64,000 nt of DNA from an uncultured bacterium (GTDB lineage Bacteria > Spirochaetota > Leptospiria > Leptospirales > Leptonemataceae): the NCBI GenBank assembly GCA_937928085.1, contig CALFVU010000016.1, positions 1 through 64,000 of the forward strand, read 5' to 3'. Under the pieces are notes generated by a model. It was not told the origin of the DNA. It saw only the letters and a program-made list of their open reading frames with translations, and searched no databases. The position numbers and the translations under genes were made by a program. Below, piece by piece: positions 57,312-64,000 of the stretch; position 1 is the stretch's first letter; each line of letters begins with the position of its first letter.

Positions 57312-57656
57312 TTAAAAAAATAACTTTGTGAATTCTGTAAATTCTTTTTTTAAGCTATTTATATAAAAACTAGAAACTAACCAAACAAAAAGATAAATTG
57401 TAAAAGACAAAAATATATTAAAAAAAGAAAAGGCGAAAATCTTTGATTGTTGTAAATTCCAAATTCTTTGTTCTTTTTTAAAGAGCCATAATATAAAATT
57501 TTTTGTAAAACCTAATCGAGAGAATTCAATTAGAAATAATAATAAATTAAGAAAAACTATATAAGGAAATAAAATCGGTATCCAGGAAAAAACAAATAAT
57601 ACAAAAAGAATAATCCAAATAGAAAAATAGTAAAATTTTTTAAAGATTAGTTTCAT
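57312..57656 (-). CDS. Small multi-helix membrane protein
   Basis: 114 residues with three hydrophobic segments (about 8-27, 28-48, 72-100) separated by short Lys/Arg-rich turns. Trp, Phe and Leu dominate. It precedes the glycosyltransferase gene by 25 bases on the same strand and may be cotranscribed with it. No family recognised; it could be a membrane partner of the glycosyltransferase. Confidence 0.6.
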   Translation of the reverse strand: MKLIFKKFYYFSIWIILFVLFVFSWIPILFPYIVFLNLLLFLIEFSRLGFTKNFILWLFKKEQRIWNLQQSKIFAFSFFNIFLSFTIYLFVWLVSSFYINSLKKEFTEFTKLFF

Positions 57657-57774
57657 GTATTTGATTTTTTTAAATTTTTTTAAGTTGTCTACTAAATTTT
57701 TACAAGATTTTTTTAATAGTCAGTATATAGAATTATGCTTGTCACAGTTATTGAATTTAGTAATTTTTAATAAT

Positions 57775-58110
57775 ATGGAACTTGATCATAATCAAACAGA
57801 TGAAAATCAAAAAAAGATCCAAAAATTATGGGAAGAAGTAAAAAAAGTTTATGATCCAGAGATTGGACTTTCTATTGTGGATTTAGGTTTAGTGTATGAC
57901 ATCTGGATTGAATCAGATAAAGCTTTTGTAAAAATGACTTTAACTTCTATGGGATGCCCTGCAGGTCCTTTTTTAGAACACGAAGTAAAAGAAGCATGTA
58001 AAAGAATAGAAGGAGTACAGGATGCGGTAGTAGAGATTACTTTTAATCCTCCCTGGGATCCTCGAGAAATGGCAACGGATGAAGTCAAAATGATGTTAGG
58101 AATTTATTAA
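57775..58110 (+). CDS. MIP18 / DUF59 family protein (SufT-like)
   Basis: 111 residues from ATG 57775 (MELDHNQTDENQ). A start at 57655 would add 40 hydrophobic residues unlike the family and overlap the divergent gene. It has the DUF59 core: EVKKVYDPEIGLSIVDLGLVYDI, then VKMTLTSMGCPAGPFLEHEV, VVEITFNPPWDPREMATDEVK. Members help iron-sulfur cluster assembly; the Cys in GCPAG is the proposed functional residue. The cytochrome lipoprotein gene begins 2 bases later. Confidence 0.9.
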   Translation: MELDHNQTDENQKKIQKLWEEVKKVYDPEIGLSIVDLGLVYDIWIESDKAFVKMTLTSMGCPAGPFLEHEVKEACKRIEGVQDAVVEITFNPPWDPREMATDEVKMMLGIY

Positions 58111-58112
58111 CA

Positions 58113-58517
58113 ATGAAAGTATTGTTTTTAATTTTCATTATGCTTTTACTTTCTTGTAATTTAAAAAAAGAGAAGAAAAAAGATGTTTTATTTCAATATC
58201 TAAATGAAAATTTATTTCCTAATAATTTTAATAATTCTTATAAATGTCAATTTGTTTTATCGGATATACCTACTTTTTCTGAATTAAAAGAAAAAAACGT
58301 TTTTTCTAATTGTATTTCTTGCCATTCCGATACAAATCCAAAAGGGAATTTAAATTTACAAAGTTATGAGCAAACAAGGTTTAGAACAGAACCATATAAT
58401 CCTCAAACTTCTATTTTGTATTTATCTGTGTTGCCAGGTGGAAAAATGGAACAGTATTCAAATCCATGTATTACGGATGCTATTTATAAATGGATTAAAA
58501 ATGGTTCTAAACAATGA
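58113..58517 (+). CDS. c-type cytochrome lipoprotein
   Basis: 134 residues. Lipoprotein signal: hydrophobic leader, then LLLSC, so Cys15 would be acylated. One heme site, CISCH (about 70-74), with a possible axial Met in GGKMEQY near 113. The NPKGNLNLQSYEQ block is like planctomycete-type cytochrome c domains. It would sit in the periplasm and carry electrons. It begins 2 bases after the MIP18-family gene, so the two form an operon. Confidence 0.85.
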   Translation: MKVLFLIFIMLLLSCNLKKEKKKDVLFQYLNENLFPNNFNNSYKCQFVLSDIPTFSELKEKNVFSNCISCHSDTNPKGNLNLQSYEQTRFRTEPYNPQTSILYLSVLPGGKMEQYSNPCITDAIYKWIKNGSKQ

Positions 58518-58521
58518 AAGT

Positions 58522-59772
58522 TTATCTAAGTTTATTATAAATTTCTAAAATTTCTAAGTTGAATTTTTGATATTTTTCTTGTTCTTTCGTTAAAGTAAAA
58601 AATAAATCGCAATGTTTTAAAAGCAATTCTTTTAGCTTTTGAATTTCTTTCCACTGTTCGGGCATTTTTAAATTTTGATATAACTGATAATAATATTTAA
58701 TAAATACAAATTCGTATTGAGGGATATCAATGTAGCTTGTGGATTCCTTAAGTTCTCCGTTTAAAAATTGTTGTAATTTTTTGTAATTTTCTTTATAAAT
58801 TTCTTCTTCAATAGATTTTAAAATTAATCCTGTTTCTTGTTTATAATAATCATATTTTAATCTTTCCTCTGGATTCGATTCAGAAGAATAGAAATTCATT
58901 AAATAAAAATTAGAAATACCTTTAGCCATTTTACATTCTATGGAAAGACTGATTTTTTCGCATTCCTCAGATAAACTTAACAAATCCAACAACATAGCTA
59001 AGGTTTCAGGATGTTTCGGTTTTTTATATTTTTCTATTAAAAAGTATTCTAATAAACTTGAAAAATAATAATTGATGAATTCATAATAATCAAAATTATA
59101 TCGAAATTTATCTTTAAGCTTCCAAGCTATTCGAAATTGTTGTAAAGTGGATTGTAGATCAATAAAACTATTTTCTTTTAGATATATAGTCCAATATAGT
59201 TTGCCTAAAGAAACATAAGCTTCCACTAGGTCGGAGTCTTTATGAATTGCTTTTCGGTATTCTTGTATTGCTTTTTCGTAATTTCCATCGTTAAAATAAG
59301 TATCGCCTTTTCGTTTTAGTAAATATGCTGCTTCTATATTTTCTGATTCTAATGTTCTTACAACAAAGAACCCTTCTCTTACTCTTAACAAATTCCCGAC
59401 ACCAGTTAACACTAATCCATAAAAAGGATGATTTAAAATCGAAACAACTGTGATTTCCCCTACAATGTATGCATTTTTAAATTTTTCATGATGGGGATCT
59501 TTATAAACAACATAAAGTTTTTGACCTACCTTTAATCCTTTGTTATTGATTACTTTTACAGTCACTTGATCTTTTCTTAGATCATATTCTTTAATGGGTG
59601 ACTCTTTATCTATTATCTCTGCCCTCTTTACTTTTGATTTGATCTCTCCAACCAAAATAGTTTTTTTAGGATAAACCGATCGATACGATTCAAAAGCATA
59701 TACATAAATAGTTTGATCTTTAGGTATTATGCTTATAAAAGGAAAAAAAACACTAATTAAATATTTTTTCAT
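58522..59772 (-). CDS. Exported TPR protein
   Basis: 416 residues. N-terminal hydrophobic leader (LISVFFPFISII). Residues about 60-150 are strand-rich with a conserved-looking GLKVGQKLYVVYKD and AYIVGEITVVSI, similar to a FlgT-type end. TPR helices follow at about 155-195 (AAYLLKRKGDTYFNDGNYEKAIQEYRKA in outline, a classic TPR), then long helices to the end. Function unknown; likely periplasmic. It is convergent with the cytochrome gene. Confidence 0.75.
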   Translation of the reverse strand: MKKYLISVFFPFISIIPKDQTIYVYAFESYRSVYPKKTILVGEIKSKVKRAEIIDKESPIKEYDLRKDQVTVKVINNKGLKVGQKLYVVYKDPHHEKFKNAYIVGEITVVSILNHPFYGLVLTGVGNLLRVREGFFVVRTLESENIEAAYLLKRKGDTYFNDGNYEKAIQEYRKAIHKDSDLVEAYVSLGKLYWTIYLKENSFIDLQSTLQQFRIAWKLKDKFRYNFDYYEFINYYFSSLLEYFLIEKYKKPKHPETLAMLLDLLSLSEECEKISLSIECKMAKGISNFYLMNFYSSESNPEERLKYDYYKQETGLILKSIEEEIYKENYKKLQQFLNGELKESTSYIDIPQYEFVFIKYYYQLYQNLKMPEQWKEIQKLKELLLKHCDLFFTLTKEQEKYQKFNLEILEIYNKLR

Positions 59773-59846
59773 TTTTTATAATTATCGTTTTTTATGATTC
59801 ATTTTATCAAAAATTTTATATTCTACATATTCTTTTCTTTTAAAAA

Positions 59847-59866
59847 AGTTGACTTAAAAATCAATT
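59847..59866. promoter_or_regulatory. Palindromic candidate operator before crotonase gene
   Basis: AGTTGACTTAAAAATCAATT has 7 of 10 self-pairs with core TTGA-N8-TCAA. It lies 29 bases before the ATG at 59896. Its TTGACTT half equals that of the site before the acyl-CoA dehydrogenase gene. Confidence 0.4.
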
Positions 59867-59895
59867 TAATAGAAATATATCAACAAGGTAACTTT

Positions 59896-60663
59896 ATGAA
59901 AAAAAAAGTTTATTATTCTTTATCAAATAAAATTGCAAGTGTGATTATTGATTCAGATGAGCAAAATACCATTGATTTACAGTTTATAGAGGATTTTCGC
60001 AGTAGCATCAGAGAAATTCTTACCACCGAGGCAAAAGTTGTAATTTTTGAATCTGCAAAGGAAGAATTTTTTTGTAATGGATTTCATCCTGATATTTTTT
60101 TAGAAGCTTCTGGAGAAGAAATAAAAAATGCAATGTATCAGTTATTACTTTTAGGTAAAGAACAATTCTTTTATCCTTTACCCACTATCTCTATCATTTC
60201 GGGATATGCAGCAGGTGGAGGTGCGTTTATGGCAGTTTATAATGATTTTCGATTTATGTCTAAAAAAAAATCAAGAATTGGATTTACAGAAGTACATCTT
60301 GCTATGACTGTTCCATCAATTGCATTAGAAATGTTATCCTATAAAATTGGATTGCATAATACATTAAAAACTGTAATTACAGGTAAGATGTTCAAAGCCG
60401 AGGAATGCCTTCAGTTAAATTTAATTGACGAGGCTTTTGAATCTTATGAAGAAACAAAAAAATCAGCTTATCGATTAGCAAATCAAATATCGCAATTGCC
60501 TATTCAATCTTTACAATCACTAAAAAAAGGAGCTTTACGCTGGATACCAAAAGATCATTTTGAAGAGCAAATACAAAAAGATTTACACGAAGTAGAGGAG
60601 TTAATGTTAAAGCCTGAATGCAAACTTGCTTTTCAACAACTAAAAGATAAAAAAAGAAAATAG
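59896..60663 (+). CDS. Enoyl-CoA hydratase/isomerase family protein
   Basis: 255 residues from ATG 59896, chosen because AAGG lies 8 bases before it; a longer frame from 59794 adds a hydrophobic leader not seen in the family. Crotonase signs: FFCNGFHPDIF (oxyanion), ISGYAAGGGAFMAVYNDFRF, and IGFTEVHLAMTVPS, which looks like delta3-delta2-enoyl-CoA isomerases as well as hydratases. It acts in fatty-acid breakdown. The upstream palindrome matches that of other beta-oxidation genes. It abuts a convergent small membrane gene. Confidence 0.9.
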   Translation: MKKKVYYSLSNKIASVIIDSDEQNTIDLQFIEDFRSSIREILTTEAKVVIFESAKEEFFCNGFHPDIFLEASGEEIKNAMYQLLLLGKEQFFYPLPTISIISGYAAGGGAFMAVYNDFRFMSKKKSRIGFTEVHLAMTVPSIALEMLSYKIGLHNTLKTVITGKMFKAEECLQLNLIDEAFESYEETKKSAYRLANQISQLPIQSLQSLKKGALRWIPKDHFEEQIQKDLHEVEELMLKPECKLAFQQLKDKKRK

Positions 60664-60924
60664 TCACCGATTTAGATTTTGAATGTTCAAAAATTCTTGA
60701 TTTTGTTTTTTTTGCAGTTCTAATATTGCTTTTCCGAGTGGTGTGTTGATAAAATAAAAAAACCACCCATAATAAAATGCTAAAACTAAAAATCCTATTG
60801 CAGCAATTCTTAATGCAATAATTCTTTGACGATTCCACTTAAGCATCTCTTTTTTATGGATTACTTTTAAAGACATTAATAGAAAATAAATACCTACAAA
60901 ACTATAAAAGATAATATAAAACAT
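60664..60924 (-). CDS. Small two-helix membrane protein
   Basis: 86 residues with two hydrophobic helices (about 2-20 and 38-60) and a polar Gln/Asn-rich tail (ELQKKQNQEFLNIQNL). No known family. It abuts the stop of the crotonase gene on the opposite strand and is downstream of rsmE by about 100 bases on the same strand. Confidence 0.6.
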   Translation of the reverse strand: MFYIIFYSFVGIYFLLMSLKVIHKKEMLKWNRQRIIALRIAAIGFLVLAFYYGWFFYFINTPLGKAILELQKKQNQEFLNIQNLNR

Positions 60925-61025
60925 AAGTAAAAAAATCTGTGTTATGTTTAAAATTCAATTTTTATTTACTACGAGGATTTTGAAATTATATAATTATTTA
61001 TAACTTTTAATTTTAAATCATAAAA

Positions 61026-61733
61026 TTAGTCTTGATGATTTTGGTAAAAAAAAGAAAATATACTTAATAAAGAGACAACAGCTGTTTCTATTCTTAAAAT
61101 GTTTTTGCTTAAATTGATTGCTTTGTAATTATTTTTTAAGTATTCTCTTTCTTTAGGAGAAAAGCCACCTTCGGGTCCTACAATTACTAATATTTCTTGT
61201 GGTAAATTTACTGATATCAATCTAATGATTTCTTCAGTTTTCAAACAGTTATCTTTTGTTGTATCTGCATAAAAAACATTGTATCTTTTATAAATTTTTT
61301 TTGTAAAATTAAAAAAATGCATCGGTAGATGTATTTCTGGTAATATAAGATTTTGTGATTGTGCAGATGCTTGTTTAGTAATTTTTCTAATTCTTTCTAA
61401 AGAAAATGATTTTCTATTACTTCTTTCGTAAAGAATAGGATAAAAATTTGATATACTTAATTGAGTTGCCATGTCTATCATTTTTTCTAGGCGATTTCCT
61501 TCGGGAAGAGCACTGGCTATGGAGATGTTCTGAAATTTTTGTATTTTAGGTGGTATGTTGGGAGCAATCTGAATCATAAAATCTTTTTTTAATGTTGCAT
61601 AGTAAGCTATTCCTTTGCCATTGCTTATGAGTATAGTATCTTGTTCTTTTAGACGCAATGCTTTTATATGGTTAATTTCATCTTTTTCTAACTTAAATTT
61701 TTCTTTAATTTCTTCTCTAAAAATTATAAACAT
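61026..61733 (-). CDS. rsmE: 16S rRNA m3U1498 methyltransferase
   Basis: 235 residues. SPOUT knot motifs: VGPEGGFSPKEREYL and NLSKNILRIETAVVSLLSIFSFF at the C-terminus, with an N-terminal PUA-like domain (about 1-70). It methylates U1498 of 16S rRNA. Length and end are normal for RsmE. It is monocistronic and lies 46 bases from the tRNA-Leu gene on the other strand. Confidence 0.95.
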   Translation of the reverse strand: MFIIFREEIKEKFKLEKDEINHIKALRLKEQDTILISNGKGIAYYATLKKDFMIQIAPNIPPKIQKFQNISIASALPEGNRLEKMIDMATQLSISNFYPILYERSNRKSFSLERIRKITKQASAQSQNLILPEIHLPMHFFNFTKKIYKRYNVFYADTTKDNCLKTEEIIRLISVNLPQEILVIVGPEGGFSPKEREYLKNNYKAINLSKNILRIETAVVSLLSIFSFFYQNHQD

Positions 61734-61779
61734 AAAAAGATTTACAATAGCAAATACCTAAAAAAATTTACAATGTATT

Positions 61780-61863
61780 GCCGAAGTGGCGGAATTGGTA
61801 GACGCAGTAGACTCAAAATCTACCGGGTTTGTGCCCGTGTCGGTTCGAGTCCGACCTTCGGCA
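61780..61863 (+). tRNA. tRNA-Leu (anticodon CAA)
   Basis: 84 bases. Acceptor GCCGAAG (61780-61786) pairs with CTTCGGC (61856-61862), discriminator A73. D-loop has GGAATTGGTAGAC; anticodon stem GTAGA/TCTAC encloses loop CTCAAAA, giving anticodon CAA, which reads UUG. A long variable arm (CCGGGTTTGTGCCCG) marks class II tRNA, and the T-loop is GGTTCGAGTCC. CCA is not encoded. The 3' end abuts a small ORF on the opposite strand. Confidence 0.96.
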
Positions 61864-62028
61864 TTATACTAAATTATAAATACAATTTTCTTTATGTTTT
61901 TTGTCCTTTTTTAAATTGCATGTACATAAATAGCTTATTTTATCATCAGTTTTTACCGTAAATGTTTTATAGTACGATGTTTCTTTTTGAGATTTTATTT
62001 TTGGATTTTCTTGTAATGTAGATTGCAC
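61864..62028 (-). CDS. Small Cys-containing ORF with strong ribosome site
   Basis: 54 residues starting at GTG 62028 and ending in a TAA at 61864-61866, right at the tRNA's 3' end. A strong AAGGAGG (62034-62040) lies 5 bases before the start, better than almost any other in the window. The protein is Lys/Thr-rich, with a C-terminal Cys set: C35, C37 (SYLCTCNLKK) and C49 (HKENC). This could bind iron or zinc, but the spacing does not fit CDGSH or another motif I know. It would be downstream of the PPTase gene. Confidence 0.55.
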   Translation of the reverse strand: MQSTLQENPKIKSQKETSYYKTFTVKTDDKISYLCTCNLKKDKKHKENCIYNLV

Positions 62029-62033
62029 AAAAA

Positions 62034-62040
62034 CCTCCTT
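62034..62040 (-). promoter_or_regulatory. Strong Shine-Dalgarno for the 54-residue ORF
   Basis: On the minus strand this reads AAGGAGG, a full match to the anti-Shine-Dalgarno, 5 bases from GTG at 62026-62028. Its presence is the main evidence that the small ORF is translated. Confidence 0.6.
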
Positions 62041-62102
62041 GTTTGTAAAAATCCTTCCCTGGCTTTATTTTTATTATCGATCTTTAAAAATTGGCTTTTC
62101 AA

Positions 62103-62834
62103 TTATTTAAGAAAAATCAAGTAGTGCTTATTGATTTTTTTTATTTCTAAGTTTAGAAAAAAATTACAGAAAAAATGATCTTTTTCTGAATTTATAATGA
62201 TTGTAAATGCTAAAAATCTTCCATGATGACTTAACGATACTGGATAAAAATTTTGTTCTAAATATAAAAACGGTGGCATTCGTATTTTATGTTGAATATC
62301 ATAATGTCTGTAGATAAAAACGTTTTTGTTTAGAAATTTTTTAAAAATAAATTGGATAAAATTTCTTATTTCTTTAGAATGACTTCTGTTTTCATTATTA
62401 AATTTAATAAAAGAAAAAAAAGAATAATTTTCAAGAGGATTTTTATCAATCAAGTCATACATTCCTGATAAAAAAGTAATTGTAAAAAGAAATTCATGTT
62501 CCATAAAAATTTGTGTTTTTAGTGAAATATTGTTATATTTTACAGTTGTAAAATTATCTTGAACTTCGTAGTCTTTATATCGGAATACCGGGATATAATA
62601 AATACGAGAAATAGTTTTATATGCAGATTCCTTTAATGACCATAATTTCCATAATTTTATAAAATTATGAGAATTTTTTTCGTATTGATCGTTAAAAATA
62701 TCCTTTTTTTCCTTGAGAGTAGAAATCTTATTTATAAATCTAGAATTTAGATGTTCGATAGAACAGTCATCATCCATCAGATCTACAATGTCATTGCCAA
62801 AAATAACACTATTGATATTTAGAAAAATATTCAT
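62103..62834 (-). CDS. 4'-phosphopantetheinyl transferase superfamily protein
   Basis: 243 residues. PPTases add the CoA-derived arm to acyl carrier proteins. The two signature regions are clear: GNDIVDL (13-19, Asp15) and WSLKESAYK (65-73, with Lys68, Glu69 and Lys73). The late YPVSLSHHGRFLAFTI block recalls Sfp-type enzymes. The start lies 26 bases inside the end of the PlsC gene, so they are coupled. It probably serves the ACP encoded nearby, an atypical one. The usual AcpS for general fatty-acid synthesis would be elsewhere. Confidence 0.88.
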   Translation of the reverse strand: MNIFLNINSVIFGNDIVDLMDDDCSIEHLNSRFINKISTLKEKKDIFNDQYEKNSHNFIKLWKLWSLKESAYKTISRIYYIPVFRYKDYEVQDNFTTVKYNNISLKTQIFMEHEFLFTITFLSGMYDLIDKNPLENYSFFSFIKFNNENRSHSKEIRNFIQFIFKKFLNKNVFIYRHYDIQHKIRMPPFLYLEQNFYPVSLSHHGRFLAFTIIINSEKDHFFCNFFLNLEIKKINKHYLIFLK

Positions 62835-63549
62835 TTTCCATTTTTTTTAACTCGTTAAATATTTGTAAGGAAACTTCTTTTTGTGCTCTTATGCCAGTGG
62901 AGTTTATTTTGGGTTCTAAAAGTTTATAATTTACATAGAAATCCTCTTTTGTTTTTGGAAAAATTGATTTTTGTTTTTGTTTTTTTCCTCGAATATAGAA
63001 AACTAAAACTTTTGTATTGGGAACTTCTGTGATAAGTTGCCCTGCTCCATAATGAATTTGATTTTCTTCTAAAACTTCGCTTCTTGTACCTTGAATAAAA
63101 ATACAAACAGGTTCTTTGTTTTCTAATAAATACTTTAATTTTCGCATAACTAAATCTTTATGCTGTTTAGTACCACGTCTTTCTATTAATATGCATTTTG
63201 TTAGATAAGTAATTATTGTAAAAAGTAAACTTTTTCTAACATTTTCTTTAGCTGGTATGTTCCAAGGAAGTTTAGAAAAATGTCTTAAATAAAAAAAGTT
63301 ATTCGCAAGAAACCAATTCAAAATAACGGAATCAATATAAGTTATATGATTTGGGCAAATCAAAATAGGCTGATCTAATTTTATAATTTCTTTGTAAAAA
63401 TTTCTTAAATTTTTTATATGTCGATATTGATATTTTTTTATAAATTTAAAATAAAATAAAATTAAATTTCCAATAAAAATAAAAAAAAGGTTGCCTATCA
63501 ATTTTTGTAAATGTAATTTAAAAATTTCTTTTTTGGGAAGATAGCTCAT
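62809..63549 (-). CDS. 1-acyl-glycerol-3-phosphate acyltransferase family (PlsC-like)
   Basis: 246 residues. A hydrophobic segment (about 18-40) anchors it to the inner membrane. The acyltransferase motif NHITYID has H68 and D73; motif III reads FIQGTRSE where FPEGTRS is usual. It moves acyl chains onto a glycerol or other acceptor. Overlaps the PPTase gene by 26 bases. The ACP gene is upstream across a terminator. Sitting with a dedicated ACP and PPTase suggests a specialised lipid. Confidence 0.9.
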   Translation of the reverse strand: MSYLPKKEIFKLHLQKLIGNLFFIFIGNLILFYFKFIKKYQYRHIKNLRNFYKEIIKLDQPILICPNHITYIDSVILNWFLANNFFYLRHFSKLPWNIPAKENVRKSLLFTIITYLTKCILIERRGTKQHKDLVMRKLKYLLENKEPVCIFIQGTRSEVLEENQIHYGAGQLITEVPNTKVLVFYIRGKKQKQKSIFPKTKEDFYVNYKLLEPKINSTGIRAQKEVSLQIFNELKKMENEYFSKYQ

Positions 63550-63562
63550 TTAAAAAAATAAG

Positions 63563-63578
63563 AGGGGAAGCATCCCCT
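63563..63578 (-). terminator. Intrinsic terminator between ACP and PlsC genes
   Basis: On the minus strand the stem AGGGGA/TCCCCT encloses loop TGCT, and a T-rich run with seven consecutive T follows after a few bases. It lies 18 bases after the ACP stop and just before the PlsC start, so some transcripts end after the ACP. Reasonably GC-rich, so convincing. Confidence 0.65.
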
Positions 63579-63595
63579 GCTGAATTATTAAGAGA

Positions 63596-63844
63596 TTAGC
63601 TGACTTTCTTCTTTATTAACTCTACCGCTGCTCCAATCGTTTGAATTTTGTCGGCTTCTGAATCTTCGATTTCAATATCGAATTCATCTTCCATAGCAAG
63701 AATAATGTCTACCAAACGAGAAGAATTGACCTCCAGATCCTTTAAAATATTCGTTGAATCGGTAGCTGAATTCAAAGCGTCTTTATTTTTTGCATACGGT
63801 CCTAAAATCTTTAAGACCTTTTGCATAATTTCTTGATGATCCAT
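63596..63844 (-). CDS. Acyl carrier protein with atypical Ser motif
   Basis: 82 residues, normal ACP length and four-helix pattern: LKILGPYAKN, then ILKDLEVNSSRLVDIILAMEDEFDIEI in outline. The usual DSL at the phosphopantetheine site reads NSS (N40-S41-S42), so S41 is probably the attachment point but both neighbours of the Ser are changed. AAGGAG lies 7 bases before the ATG. The ketosynthase ends 38 bases upstream, and a terminator follows the stop. Probably a specialised ACP rather than the housekeeping AcpP. Confidence 0.9.
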   Translation of the reverse strand: MDHQEIMQKVLKILGPYAKNKDALNSATDSTNILKDLEVNSSRLVDIILAMEDEFDIEIEDSEADKIQTIGAAVELIKKKVS

Positions 63845-63882
63845 ATCGTACTCCTTTTTATTTTTGATTATGATTTAAAAAA

Positions 63883-64000
63883 TTACTCTTCCCATTTTTT
63901 ATAAATAATACAACCATTCACATCACCAAAACCAAAGCTTGCTTTTGCAAAAATTTTAATAGGTTTTTCAATGAGTTCTCTAACTACTTTTTTTTCATAT
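63883..64000 (-). CDS. Beta-ketoacyl-ACP synthase, C-terminal end (5' cut by window)
   Basis: Only the last 39 codons are inside the window. The end AKASFGFGDVNGCIIYKKWEE matches the closing strand of FabF-type ketosynthases (NSFGFGGxNxxxxF). The Asn of the usual NSFG reads Ala-Ser-Phe-Gly here, and GDVN replaces GGHN or GGVN. It extends 5' past 64000. It is first in the visible ACP-PlsC-PPTase run. Confidence 0.8.
   Translation of the reverse strand, partial: YEKKVVRELIEKPIKIFAKASFGFGDVNGCIIYKKWEE

Noticed and set aside
61773-61961. Plus-strand open frame across the tRNA
   Set aside because: It is a reading of the tRNA-Leu gene and its flank, with no family match.
61864-62028. CDGSH iron-sulfur domain in the small ORF
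   Set aside because: The CxC is present, but there are 11 residues, not 8, before the third Cys and no CDGSH block, so I call only a possible metal site.

Overview
The window is very AT-rich (about 25-28% GC in the stretches I counted) and reads as chromosome of a Gram-negative spirochaete, most like a low-GC member of the Leptospirales. The clues are a flagellar switch protein (FliM), lipid A synthesis (LpxC), MlaD, bactofilin plus M23 peptidase, many lipoproteins (including a TRL-like one), a DUF1564-like repeated gene family, a complete 2-oxoglutarate dehydrogenase complex and several beta-oxidation genes. This fits an organism that lives on fatty acids. No phage, insertion sequence or CRISPR array is visible; most of the window is ordinary core genome.

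Layout. 1-165: tail of a DUF1564-like gene repeated almost perfectly at 41137-41301. 351-5314: three exported proteins (TPR/propeller/VWA, TPR with a FlgT/CsgG-like tail, Ig-like/NTF2-like), then fliM, a methyltransferase and a ferredoxin-reductase-like protein. 7873-8867: non-coding. 8868-13853 (minus): small hypothetical, DUF1566 lipoprotein, lipA, a large PAS/GAF/GGDEF/EAL protein. 14124-21842 (plus): mlaD, a cation/proton antiporter, a TPR-like protein, bactofilin and LysM-M23 peptidase (overlapping), rho. 21917-26319: DUF2157/GDYXXLXY pair, acyl-CoA dehydrogenase and patatin. 26316-40555: mixed housekeeping (ribE, lpxC, mgtC, msrB, GH31, argG, miaB, thiolase). 40795-47250: the second DUF1564-like gene, a lone rpsR, and sucA-sucB-lpd. 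48064-60924: YceI, enoyl-CoA hydratase-type enzymes, a sigma-region-4 protein, mtnP, SDR, glycosyltransferase, MIP18-family protein, cytochrome c lipoprotein. 61026-64000: rsmE, tRNA-Leu, a hidden 54-residue ORF, then PPTase, PlsC, ACP and a ketosynthase cut by the window edge.

How the genes fit together. LipA supplies the lipoyl group needed by SucB. Acyl-CoA dehydrogenase, two crotonase-family enzymes, thiolase and perhaps patatin form a fatty-acid breakdown set feeding the TCA enzymes; three of these genes have a similar palindrome (TTGA-N8-TCAA) 32-43 bases before their start codons, suggesting a shared regulator. The right end looks like a dedicated acyl-chain assembly cluster with its own ACP and PPTase.

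Most notable: the mosaic DUF1564-like gene (host-like 5' part, GC-rich near-identical 3' cassette), the protein joining alpha-CTD-like repeats to a sigma region 4 helix-turn-helix, the candidate beta-oxidation operator, the hidden Cys-containing ORF beside the tRNA, and the ACP cluster with an atypical Ser motif.
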